Below, one piece after another: positions 1 through 9,873 of a stretch of 14,761 nucleotides of DNA. The stretch spans positions 182,478 through 197,238 of the forward strand of contig NW_006766923.1 in assembly GCF_000275845.1 (NCBI RefSeq), given 5' to 3'. How positions within the stretch are numbered: position 1 is the stretch's first letter; each line of letters begins with the position of its first letter. Position numbers and translations under genes: made by a program. This DNA is from Dichomitus squalens LYAD-421 SS1. Taxonomy: Eukaryota > Basidiomycota > Agaricomycetes > Polyporales > Polyporaceae. The notes below the pieces were generated by a model. That model worked only from the letters and a program-made list of their open reading frames with translations. It did not search any database and was not told the DNA's origin.

Positions 1-1430
1 GAAAATCTGTCCAGAAAGTGGATGGAGACGTCGGCAGTCGTGATAGACTTGTTGACCGAGAATAATTGTACACAATGCGCCCAAATCGGAACCAGATTCG
101 GCACGACACGGTTCACTGGCCACCTGGGGTTGCCACTGTAAGCCTGATGGCAATTGGACTCAAAACCTTGCGGGACGACTCCGCGTCTCGAGTCATGGAG
201 CTCTCTATCTTTCAAATCGTTAAGCTTTCGCGTCGCTCCTCAGTCCCAGCTCGCGACGCTCATGCGGTCGTGTTGCACCCGCTGCCTGCGCACCTCTGCT
301 CGCTGTGCTACAGGCGCTTGATCTGACCTTGAATCCAGGTAGGCAGACGCCCGGTAGGCGCGCGAGGAAATGAGCGAGCGACAAGGATTGAACACGCCTA
401 CTATCCTTCCACACTGTTTCGATGACTATCTGGGTTCGGTGTCAAAATCTCACCATATGAGGTTGCTGAGAGAAGGAGATATATGTCGCCTTATTGAACA
501 ACCAAACTGGGGCACGCCAATGAGCACGGTGAGTATAGACTTGGGCGCGAATCAGTCCCAGATTTGGTTTTCATGTAAATCTCATACAGACAATGGGCTG
601 GTGACTTCACTTTTGGGTCGCCTCTGATGAAATTGAGGAGAGGTGAGCTGCAAGTAGTCTATATAGGTATATACAAAGACCTGAGGCAGTAGGTAAGAGG
701 GAGGGTGAGAAAACGCGCAACGTCCCGAGGACCGGTAAATGACTGTACTAGATATGCGAGAACGTTCACGATTCCACGCAACTGGCTACGTAGCAGGCTG
801 TGTTACCACTTATTCACGCAGTCGATTGACGGGGAAGCTCGCCAAGCTCTGTGTATGCAGCTACGTAGTCGGATAATTGCGCGTCGATTGTAAGTTGTAA
901 CTGGAGCGCCCTCCAGCAGGAGTTCGGCGAAGGGCAAGGCTCAAGTCTATACATCCTGCAAAGCCCTTGAGTAGACTCGTTTTGTACGCATCGAAAACTG
1001 GATGAATAGTAGAGAACATCTGGATGGTGGTCGATCTACAGTACGCAAGGAAAGAAGTTTGTTGTAGGGGCTACTGGGAACTAAGAATAGGACTCTACTT
1101 AGCGTCGCTTACCCGACTCTGCGATTACACACTTCGTATATTAGGGGCTAGGGTAGTAGTAGACTACATATACAGAAATAGAGCTTTTCCACCTAACTCC
1201 AGCTTGGATAGTGGCTGCGGCTGCGCACGGCGTGTTGTGTCTGTTGCACGTACGGCAACATTATGGACGCTGTCAGCTACCGCGAGACGTTAACGTGCGA
1301 TGAATGGGGAGTAGTGCCGACCGGAGGCGAATGGGGTCGCGCGTGGGAGAGTGTGGCTAAGCGCGTGCCAAATAAGGGTCAGGGCCTGGGAGAGATCCGC
1401 TGCGAGTAGTGATGTCCACCCAGTCCGGCA
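1..1430. other. gene-poor 5' region
   Basis: I find no supportable gene here. All open frames are under 100 codons, overlap each other on both strands, and show no recognisable motif or consistent exon chain. Composition is more mixed and less GC-rich than the coding exons downstream. A double TATA-like stretch lies near 659-676, but nothing recognisable follows it. The region could be ordinary intergenic DNA or an old, unrecognisable transposon relic; the sequence alone does not decide between them. Confidence 0.5.
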
Positions 1431-1611
1431 CTGTCCTCGCCCTCTCCTTCTCCTTCGACTGCCATGTATCGGACGCCCTGCTGTCTGTCCACACATCGAC
1501 GACGCCCTTGACCGCCTCCGACGTCCCCATTCTCTCTCTCGCCGCTCGCCCCTTTATTCTCCCTGGGCTGTCTCTGCTGCCGCCAAAGGCTGCTCAGCCT
1601 ACCGCCCAACT
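1424..1611 (+). promoter_or_regulatory. pyrimidine-rich leader before the Zn2Cys6 gene
   Basis: CT-rich runs near 1437-1460 and 1526-1570 lie just before the chosen ATG at 1612. Pyrimidine tracts are common around transcription starts in filamentous fungi, so this is probably core promoter plus 5' UTR. No TATA box is evident. The role is inferred from position and composition only. Confidence 0.35.
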
Positions 1612-4600
1612 ATGCCGCTCTCCGCCCGCCCCCGCCAGGACGGCGAGAACAAGGAGCGTACGGTAAGGTCCCAGGAACAGGAGCTCAAGCGCGCCAGAGG
1701 TGCGATATCTTGCGCAGAATGCCGCCGTCTCAAGCTCAAGTGCGACAAGACCGTCCCTTGCTCCTCCTGCAAGCGGCGAGGGTGCGCCTCCATCTGCCCC
1801 AATGGCTCCCTCACCACAGGCCAGGGCACGAGGTGCGTCCACCTTCCTGTCTTCTCTCCCGGCCTAGCCCTCCCGGACCTCGTCCATATTTCATCATGTG
1901 CTCCATTTACCTCGTAGCCCCCAGCGCCGTCTTATCGTCACACGGCCGTAATACAATTCACGGCAGGCATTCCGTTACTTTTGACAAGAGTCGAAAAGGA
2001 GATACACGAGGATTCGTGATAAAGTAGCTTTCGAACAAAAGTCTCCGAGAAAAACGGGCAGGCGGTGACGTCCCGCCTCCTCCTTTCATCGACTGTTCTC
2101 TGCTCGAAAACACTGCCACGACTACGACTGCTGCGAGCACGCCTCGTGTCGCGACTGCCTTCCTTACACTTACTCATGTCCCCGCTCTGCCCCCGCCAGG
2201 TTCATCCTCGCCGACACGGACCGTCTGCATCGCAAAATCGCGGAGATGAGCGATCGGATCCGTCAGCTCGAAGACGGCCTCGCGATCCTCCAGTCGAGCG
2301 TGACGCGCGAACCACATCCCCTCCTCGCAAACGACCTGCTGAAGATCAAGTCCGGGCTCGAGCTTCACGCTGCGTCCGAGCTCGAGCTGCAGCGAGAGCG
2401 CGAGGGGTTATCGGGTACAGGACGAGGGGGCGGTGGTGGAGGCGGAGGAGGAGAAGAGGAGGAAGAGGAGCCGGCGTACATCGACGCGTTTGGGACGCTG
2501 GCGGTGCGCGACGACGGCGCCGCGACCTTCTACGGCCGCTCTGCGGGTTCCGAGGTGCGTGTGTTCTCCCGCGAAGTGTGTGGCGTTATCGGTCGCTGAA
2601 GATAGCCCTGCGCGTCCGCGCTCGTTTGAATCCGCTCCTTGGCGTTCGCCTGTACAGAGTCTATTGATTGTGAGTGATTCTATCTTACCTTTCGAACATC
2701 TTCTAGCGTTGTTGGCATGAAACGAGGTTAGAGAAAAGAGGTTAGATTGGTAACGCCGTCATTGATGCCACCCCCTTTCGATCCTGCTCTGGGCTCCGGT
2801 GGAGGAGCAAGGGACGCGCACTACTTGGGATAGACACGGGTCGACCCGTGCGCATCTCAGCCTGACCCGGACCCGTACACGTGTGGGTACGTACCCGAGT
2901 AGGTCGGGTACGGGGTCAAAGGTCAGGGGTCAAAGGTCAGGGGGCCCTGCATGACTATCTGCTTGTCGCCAGGGACACTGTCAAGAGTTCTGTGTGTACA
3001 CAGCATCCCTAGTGACAAGTAGGTAGCCATTGTGATCGCACAAGGGTACATACCCGGACCCGAGGTAGGTTGACCCGATCCGTGTCCATCCATTCGCGCT
3101 ACTTCGATAAGCATACCGTAGTAAATAGATGGCCGCTACGAGTAAGATATCTTCGAGCGAATTGGCCGGTTTGAGAGCATGATGACAATGTCATCGCCGA
3201 ACGTTAACAGCCTAATTGACCATACGAGCAATATGTGATCGGAAATGTGAACCGCATGCTGACTCGTGTGCTAGGATGACAAACCCCAATTGTCCATCTC
3301 CACCCTCTCTCGCCCCTCCCCAGGTAACCCCGACCTTCCCCCCGAAATCAACCGCCTCGCATCAACGTTCCCGCACGGCCCTCCCGAAGTTCCCATCTAC
3401 GACCTCCAAGACCTCATCTCTGGCTACCTCCCCCCATGGCACCGCGCGGTCCAGCTCCGGGAGCTCTACCTCGACCAAGCTCCCTGGTTCTTCGGCGCAG
3501 TCACGCAGCGCCAGCTCTACGAGGAAGTCTTCCCGCTCTTCTACGAGGAGGCCCAAGAAGAGCTTCACAACCTTCGCGGCGGGCGACTCGGCGCGTCCCC
3601 TGATGCGTTCAACTTGCCGCAGACGGGCGCCGCGACGCCCCACGCGTCGTCGCACGAGCTCGCTCTCATGTTTGTGGTGTTCTGCTTCGGGGCGCTCACG
3701 GACGCGACGCTGCCCCCGGCGCCGCACAACCGGGAGGCGGAGAGGTACTACCAGCTGACGAAGGCGGCGCTGAGCTTAGAGCCGGTGTTGGACAGGCCAC
3801 CGAGCGTGGCGACGGTTCAGGTGCTGAGCTTGATGGGGATCTACATGGTGTGTGCAACGCTTTACTGCTGTGAGATCTCAGTATGTGCAGTTGGAATTGA
3901 CGGCGCGGCGTGCTGGACGAGCAGGGCATGGTCGCCGAAGACCGCAGCATCGAGAGCACTTGGGCGCTCATGGGCCTGGCTTCCAAGCTCGCACAAGGCG
4001 TGAGTGCTTCCCCTGGCATCTTGTCGGCGACGTCGATGATGAGTGACCCCGATTTGAAACTGACGCTGACGTGCCGTCGATCGTATGGATATAGACCGGA
4101 CTTCGTACGTCTAATCTCCACAACCGTGAATGGTGTTCGATGATGAACAGGGCTGATCGTCGAGTGCAGATCGCGACTGCGCGCGGTTCAAGCTGTCCTC
4201 GGCAGAGACGCAGAAGCGTCGCGCGCTCTTCTGGGAGCTGTTCATCACCGACTGTTGGCAGGTGAGCGTTGCTTCGGAACGTGTATGGGATGTGGTGCAA
4301 TGTTGACTAGGTGCGCATATAGGCACTGGCGACGGGACGGCTGCCGACGTTCGAGTTAGGCTTCGTCGACACTGAACTTCCTGCGGACCCAGAAGAGACG
4401 CTCGCGGACGACGGTACTCCTCAACCCAGCTGTGGGTACTCCACTCTGTATGCGTGTATATTGAGTCGCTGAAGATCTCGTGACAGTCCCTGCGTGGAAG
4501 GCGCGATGGGGCAAGGAGTGTGTGGCGGCCGTCGTGATGGGCGTGCTGAAAGCCGCGCCCCCAAAGTATTCCGTGATCCTGGAGCTCGACCGGCGTATAC

Positions 4601-6742
4601 GCGACATGCCCCTCCCGAAATACGCCCAAGGACCCCGCCCGCAAAATGCCGGACTGGCGCAGATGATGTCTCATTACATGCCTACCAACTACCTCCACTT
4701 CAGTCCGTTGCGCTTATCTCGATCATTTTTTCATTCGTGAACAGTTGAACTGACAGGGTACTCCGATTCCAGCTCTGCTATACGTGCATAGGGTGTTCTT
4801 CGCTGCTGCAGTGAACGACCACCCGAATGACCCGATGCGGAGCCAGTATGCTCCCTCGTTCCTCGCAGGATACCGCAGCGCGACTGCGCTGCTCAGCTCT
4901 GTCCGCGAGCAGTTCTCCCTTTTCCCTACCGTCATAGCGCGCTTCTGGGTAATATGGACACACGCGTTCTCTGCATGCGTGAGTATTCAATCGAAAATAT
5001 GCTCACATCGCCATCGGCTGACGAACCTCTCAAGATCATGCTCGGCTCCGTCGTGACACACAGTGGCCCAACGAAGACAGCCCAGGCGGCCCTCGCCGAG
5101 CTGCGCATCGCGTGCGACCTCTTCGAGCGGGCGGCGCAGCAGGGTGGCCGAGCGACCAAGTTCGTGGTGCGTTTCCCGTCTCCGTCGCTTGTTCGCCTCC
5201 GATCGGAGTTCTCATCGTCGTGCTTCCCCGCCCACGCAGCCCCAGCTCCGGAAGGTGCTCGAGAAGGCGCAGGCGGCGCACTTCCAGGGTCTCCAACCGC
5301 TCCGCCCCGACATCTTCGCCCCGCGCTCGGCCGAGAACGAGCAGGACGAGCTTTCGATCTTCAGCGGGCGCACCGCGCGCACCGTCGCGACAAAGTCGAA
5401 CCGTCCGCAGCGCGTCTCCCCGGGCATGTCGGCGTCGTCGACCGCGGCGAGCTCGACGACCCCGTCCGACACGTCGAGCCCCCTCGGATCGGGGTCGGGG
5501 TCGGACCCGAACGCGAGGGGCTCGCAGTCGCCGGCGGACGTGTTCCCCGGCTTGGACTCGTCATATCGCACGGCCGTGCATCCGAGCTTGGTCGAGGAGC
5601 TGAGGTCGTTCGAGGGCCAGCTCGAGGCGCAGATCAGCCATGCGAACGCGTTCTATCATGTGGAGCCGTCGCTGGTAGAGCAACAGCAGCAGCAACATTT
5701 GTATGCAGAGCAGCACCAGCCCCAGCAGCCTCAGCAGCTGCAGACTCAGCAGCTGCCGCCTCCGCAACAGCAACAGATGGCGTGGTACCAAAATGCGATG
5801 CCAATGGACACCCAGCAGCAGAGCTTCTCCACTTCTCAGCCTGGTGTGCACGGGTCGCAGGGTCAGGCATTCGCGTATCCTCAGCCACAGACCGAGCAGC
5901 ACACACCCGAGTATCACCACACGCAGGAGTATGCCGCCTATCATCACCAGGTGGCCAGCGACCCGCATAGTCTCCCGCTATACGGCGGCGCGTACTCGAA
6001 GGACCCCGCCGTCACGCAGTATCAGAACGCTTATGTGCCCGTGCCCGTGCCCGTCACAGCCACGACGGCGTCCTCGTCCTCGTCGTCACAATCGGTGTCG
6101 CCCTATGCTGCATATGCTACACACGCGATGCCTGACCAACAGTCCGAGCTGTGGTCCGTGAGCGCTGCGCCGCCTGATAGCGACATGGCACACCCGACGT
6201 CGCCGATGTACGAAACGATCCCGGAGCACGCGCATGTCCCGCATATGCATCCACCATCGCATCAGGGCCATTATCGGCAGTATCATCCCGGTGCGCCTGC
6301 GCCCCAGCCGCTGCAGCCTCAGCATACGGGCCATGGCCTGCAGCCCCAGCATACAGGACAGAGCCTGCAGCCCCAGCATACGGGCCAGACGCTCCAACCT
6401 CAGCATACTGGGCAGACAATCCAGCCCCAGCACACAGGTCCCGCTATCCAGCCTCAATATACGGGTTCGTCTATCCAACCTCACCATACGGGCCAGATGC
6501 ACCATGGCGGGCATCACCAGCACCAGCACCAGCACCAGCAGTCGTACACACAGGGCGCGCAGTATGCGTACAGCCAGCAGCAAGCGACGTATCACCAGCC
6601 TCAGCAGCAGCAGCAACTTCCAGCACCGTCTGCGGCGCCGTACAACGTGCAGCCGGGCGCACCGTACAGCTTGACGGAGACGTGGACGTCGTTCATCCAG
6701 CATGAGCTGCCTGGGCCGCCGGGTGCCCCCGTTCGCCGGTGA
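1612..6742 (+). CDS. Zn2Cys6 fungal-specific transcription factor with Gln/His-rich repeat tail
   Basis: Predicted nuclear DNA-binding regulator of about 1167 residues. Exons: 1612-1832, 2200-2554, 2658-2669, 3275-3847, 3925-3999, 4095-4104, 4170-4261, 4323-4431, 4487-4702, 4773-4978, 5035-5166, 5240-6742; every junction keeps phase. The binuclear zinc cluster has Cys at 34, 37, 44, 50, 53 and 62 (C-x2-C-x6-C-x5-C-x2-C-x8-C). A linker and heptad-rich, probably coiled-coil segment (about 75-110) follow, then a Gly9-Glu6 run at 150-164. The middle part (about 200-660) resembles the fungal_trans middle homology region (PF04082), with ESTWALMGLASKLAQ at 397-411 and RRALFWELF downstream. The tail (668-1167) is Ser/Pro/Gln/His-rich, with poly-Gln around 815-847 and nine-residue repeats at 1025-1087. 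Introns 1 (367 bp) and 3 (605 bp) are unusually long. The ATG was chosen because it has A at -3 and lies just upstream of the finger; in-frame upstream sequence looks like leader. Target genes are unknown. Confidence 0.9.
2658..2669 (+). other. 12-nt microexon 3 of the Zn2Cys6 gene
   Basis: Between an acceptor ending TACAG and a GTGAGT donor, this 12-nt exon codes for SLLI in phase 0. It joins SAGSE at the end of exon 2 to DDKPQ at the start of exon 4. The joined SAGSE-SLLI sequence fits what I recall of related basidiomycete regulators. Without it, exon 2 could still join exon 4 in frame, so the case rests on splice sites and family resemblance. Confidence 0.7.
2827..3098. mobile_element. 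MITE-like inverted-repeat insertion in intron 3
   Basis: Intron 3 is 605 bp where most introns of this gene are 55-105 bp. The sequence at 2828-2846 and the reverse complement of 3068-3091 are related (GGATAGACACGGGTC against GGATGGACACGGATC). GACCCG and GGTACG motifs recur inside, including a small palindrome near 2888-2910. CTACTT occurs at 2821-2826 and again at 3099-3104 and could be a target-site duplication. There is no coding capacity. Family and exact ends are uncertain. Confidence 0.4.
2912..2939 (+). repeat. 14-nt tandem duplication
   Basis: Two exact head-to-tail copies of GGGGTCAAAGGTCA lie inside the inverted-repeat insertion of intron 3. Each copy holds a GGTCAAAGGTCA direct repeat. 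This is probably a local slippage product of the element; no function is implied. Confidence 0.8.
4095..4104 (+). other. 10-nt microexon 6 of the Zn2Cys6 gene
   Basis: ACCGGACTTC sits between an ATATAG acceptor and a GTACGT donor. It codes for T-G-L plus the first base of a His codon completed by exon 7 (AT). Exon 5 ends in phase 0 and exon 7 needs phase 1 input, so a 3n+1 exon is required here. The product reads LAQG-TGLH-RDCARF, which fits the family. Upstream intron 95 bp, downstream intron 65 bp. Confidence 0.8.
6311..6499 (+). repeat. seven 27-nt in-frame repeats (LQPQHTG core)
   Basis: Seven contiguous 27-nt units encode residues 1025-1087 of the transcription factor. The core is [LI]-Q-P-[QH]-[HY]-T-G plus two variable residues. 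Thr and Gly are invariant in all seven units although their third codon positions vary (ACG/ACA/ACT; GGC/GGA/GGG/GGT), which suggests the peptide is selected. Six units fit [LIVM]-x-x-[QNTS]-x-T-G; the last has His in place of Gln at the fourth position. Confidence 0.95.
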
Positions 6743-7711
6743 GGACGTGAAACGATCTTGTTTTAGACTTCCGTCGCACTTTGGATTTGACTTCCGAGGG
6801 CGCGATCTCTTGTACTAGTATCTTGCCGTGTCTGTTATTCCAAGTTCTATTGCTTCAGCTCAGGTTTCCGTTCCCGTCGTCCTCGTACTTGTCTCATTTC
6901 CCTCCAATTTTCCGCTATGCCTAGTCCTACAATATTGTCGCTGTCGTGTACATATGCTCTGCTTCCTGTCTCACCACTGTTATCTGCTAGACACCATGTT
7001 TTCGCTATCACGTGTCGGCATTGCTGTTCTGTCTCCTCGCCGTTCTGGCTGCACATTATAGTCAGGCTGGTCCCTATGGTCTATCGGTCGTCCTGAATAG
7101 TATTGCCTATCAAAATGTGAGTGGTGTGTACGTTCGGCTGCAGTCAAGTGCAGGATATTCCTGGTACTTGCTGGTTCACTATGAGCATATGTGCAGGCCT
7201 ATGCTGTCATGTCGTCGACGAAGTCGCCCAACCCTCTCAGCAATCCATGAATATGCAAGGGCGACGCCTCCACGCCCTCTTCGAACGTCCTAAACATGGA
7301 CAAGGCTAATCTGCTTAGCTGACTAGGAGACAACTCGGAAGAGCTCGTTGCGCACGCGAGATGTATGTCCAGGGTAAGAGTATCCTGTATAGCGGATAGA
7401 CGTGTGGGCTCGAGAGAAGCGACTCGTTGCAGGTGGCAGAACAGCAATTAGCCTGGGAGAGTGATTAAGTACTAGAAGCAGAATCAATAGCGCACCTCCG
7501 AGTCGCCGTCTAGAAGAGCTACCAGAAATGGTCGATAATGTAGTCGAGATATCCTATAGTTGTCATGATAGTCCGAAGTCTACGTGGTGGCAATCCTGAT
7601 GTCCCATTGAGTTATTACAGATTCCGACGCAGCTACACAGCATGTTTATGTTGGGAAAGTAGTCCAACAACCTGAGGAAGCGTGAATAAACCTGGAGGGA
7701 TTGGTGACCAG
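6743..7711. other. 3' flank between convergent genes, no gene seen
   Basis: This stretch separates the ends of the plus-strand transcription factor and the minus-strand membrane protein. T-rich, C-rich sequence up to about 6950 is probably 3' UTR of the transcription factor. Frames here are short and carry no family signal. I see no repeat, RNA gene or transposon signature. Confidence 0.5.
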
Positions 7712-8667
7712 TCATTTGCGTGGTGCACAACACCGAAACCAAAGAAAGCCGAAGAGACCCATTATGATGAGTAGGACGGCAACGAGTGGCACATTCACTG
7801 CAGATGTCTCGTGTTCAATCTTTAGGAGGAAAGTTATTTGTGTGATGGGCGAGATGAAGACGTTCAACCGTTCACTTACGACTGAAGAAAACGGCGATAG
7901 GATCGGGATTGTGTAGTGGACTGCACTGGAGCGACTAGGATCTGAAGAAACCCGTGGTGCATATCGAAAGACGACATAGAAGAGCACGCAGACGGTTATC
8001 GTCAATGCTCCAAGGCAAATCCACTATGCGAAAGGCGAGCGAGAGTCAAGCTGTCTATGCGTGCTGCGTGCGAGGAAGGGCAGCGCACTCACGACCATAC
8101 GTGTGACATGCGCGTATTCTCGGGCATATCTAGCATTGAGCTCTGCAAATTCGCGCTGGGAGAGTCGTCAAGGTCAGCAAACATGCGTCCTACGAACGGA
8201 AAGCTCGCGGCAGCACTTACCGATCGCCTTTGTTCATGAGACACGGATACATCATCGAGCTCTCGCTTGTATCTCTCGTGGGCGTTGAGCAAGGCTTCTG
8301 CTCTTGCCGCTCGCATGGCCCAGTATTGCTCTATGGCAGACACAGGATGGAGCAGTGCGCTGAGGTAGTCTTGAATCGAGGTTTGGGGCGGGGAGTCCGC
8401 GGACCGCATACGTCCTCGGTAACCAACGGGGCTCTTGTGCGAGAGGGCCGTTGTAGAGCGTACCTCAATCAGGTGCTCATCCCAGGAAGCTATGCCCCCG
8501 TGAGAGGTAATCCGGTTGTTGTTGTCAGCCGACCCAACCATCTGACGTGCGAGAGCCATGGTCCTGCTTTCTATAAGTCGAGCTCTTAAGTGGGACTTCG
8601 AAGAACAGTTGGAAACGGAAGAAAAAAGGTCACCATGACGAGGCTTCCTGAGCTTGTTGGAAGACAT
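7712..8667 (-). CDS. basidiomycete protein with coiled coil and two membrane segments
   Basis: Four-exon minus-strand gene: 8667-8221, 8155-8093, 8023-7880, 7819-7712, giving 253 residues. All junctions are phase 0, with GTAAGT or GTGAGT donors and introns of 65, 69 and 60 bp. Residues 1-110 are Ser/Arg-rich and probably soluble. Residues 115-170 (from YWAMRAARAEALL to ALNARYAREYAH-like sequence across the first junction) are helical and probably coiled coil. Predicted membrane segments are 171-191 (WICLGAL...) and 228-246 (VPLVAVLL...), with a short Ser/Pro-rich loop between them and a Cys/Arg/Lys tail. It resembles uncharacterised basidiomycete membrane proteins as I recall them; no function is known. 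An alternative start at M37 (8559, strong ACCATGG context) would give 217 residues, and a possible leader intron (GTGACC...TTATAG) lies just upstream of it. The last intron is a multiple of three without stops, so the unspliced frame looks coding. Confidence 0.75.
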
Positions 8668-9873
8668 TTCTACTCATAACAAAGATTCAACGATGTGATG
8701 CGCGGGCCATTTAGGATTTGGCCCAGTGCTGAGGTTGGCGGTGACTAGCTAAGAAGCTCGAGGCCCCGAAGTCACGGTTGGGTGTGCCATTGTCACAAGT
8801 AACATACTCATATGGCTTCCCTTTCCCGGAAAAGAGCGTGACATCACAGGAGCGCCGAGCCAATCGACACCAGCAGTTTTCGACCGAACGACATCATGGT
8901 GACTCGGACCATGGCTCACTCCTTGTGGTCGGCTTTGCTCTGCTATGATCTATAAGATGCAGAACGTGCACTTGCTACACATTCTTATCGGCCAGCACCG
9001 ATATGTGTGGAATTATCAGGCTTCATATACGACGTCGGCCTAGCAGAAGGTTCTCCCGTGCACGACTCCCGTACCACATCCAGACATATGTTCACCCTCC
9101 CGCTTCCTGCCTTGTCTACTGATGCTCCAAGTGAGTGGCAGCAACGTACGTGACTCCGTAACTGAATCGTCACAGGCTGAACGGTCAGACAGCAAACTGT
9201 GGTAATATGTTCAGGTCAGGGCCCAGAATGCGCTACGCCGACATCGAATACATTCATCGCGTATGCGTGTAGGTCATCCCTCTTGTCCTCAGCACATGAG
9301 CAGGGAGTACCATCGATCGTCTTCTCCATTCGTCGGGCGCAATCTGTCCATGAAACTCATGCTATGGGGGGAAAACATGCTCGCGTAGCTACCTAAATGA
9401 GTTCCAGGGCTTCAGGGCGATGGTCTTGTCGTGAGGAATGCTTGTACCCTCATTGGCTCCGTGAACATCTGAGCATTTCCGTGGCGGATTACGGTGGACG
9501 CAATTTGTACTGTTTGGTGTGCAGAGATGGCCATGTCGCTTTGCGTACCTCATCTGGCGTGCTTTGGACCTTCTGGATGCTCTGATCCCCTGTGTTCAGG
9601 CTCATGCCCGCCTCCCTACTATGGTGAGCACGCACCTATACTTTGCCTCTAGCGCCCGCAGTTGCACCCCTGATAGCTCATGTGCGTAACACGAGGCGGT
9701 CTTGCTTCTCCGCAGGTCCTAGCATCTGTGTCTGACTCCTCCTGCGTCAGAGCGGGCCCGGTCCTGCGAGTCATTGTAACCAATATATGAAGCTAGACAT
9801 CCCCAGATATATCTCCGAAATCGTCGCCCAATTTCATCGCCCTCCACGAATCCTTGCTTACTGCTCGATCAAC
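8668..9873. other. intergenic region between divergent genes
   Basis: The region holds the upstream sides of the membrane-protein gene (leftward) and the AAA ATPase gene (rightward). I find no complete gene. Weak exon-like pieces occur: around 9178-9270 a frame reads LNGQTANCGNMFRSGPRM after a good intron-like gap (GTGAGT to ACAG), and around 9624-9717 there is a GTGAGC...CGCAG pair. Stops close by prevent a coherent model, so these may be relics of a decayed gene or chance. Confidence 0.4.
9780..9790 (+). promoter_or_regulatory. TATA-like box of the AAA ATPase gene
   Basis: CCAATATATGA lies 84-94 bp before the chosen ATG at 9874, a usual distance for a TATA element plus short leader. It argues against using the in-frame ATG at 9787, which falls within the TATA motif itself. 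Confidence 0.4.

Noticed and set aside
370..410. tRNA-like stretch on the minus strand (GTTCAATCC)
   Set aside because: The flanking bases do not form a T-arm or an acceptor stem, and no anticodon arm is found upstream.
1351..1611. In-frame upstream extension of the zinc-finger exon
   Set aside because: The upstream frame is low-complexity, follows a CT-rich leader and has no good start context near 1351; the ATG at 1612 has A at -3 and is close to the finger.
2065..2667. Long Arg-rich frame over intron 1 and exon 2
   Set aside because: It is a shadow of the GC-rich coding exon in another frame, with arginine runs typical of out-of-frame GC-rich DNA.
3305..3325. CCCCAG acceptor at about 3324 as the start of exon 4
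   Set aside because: It needs phase 1 input, while exon 2 and the microexon end in phase 0. The CTAG acceptor at 3274, preceded by a CTGAC branch-like motif at 3259-3263, fits phase 0.
3881..3890. TGTGCAG acceptor at 3890 for exon 5
   Set aside because: In the phase delivered by exon 4 it does not lead into the ESTWALMGLASKLAQ frame; the GAGCAG acceptor at 3924 does so exactly.
6311..6499. 27-nt repeats as a CRISPR-like array
   Set aside because: The units are contiguous without spacers, in frame inside a coding exon, and the organism is a fungus.
5561..6703. Long minus-strand Leu/Arg-rich frames opposite the Gln/His tail
   Set aside because: CAG/CAC-rich sense codons read as CTG/GTG on the other strand, so these frames are composition artefacts.
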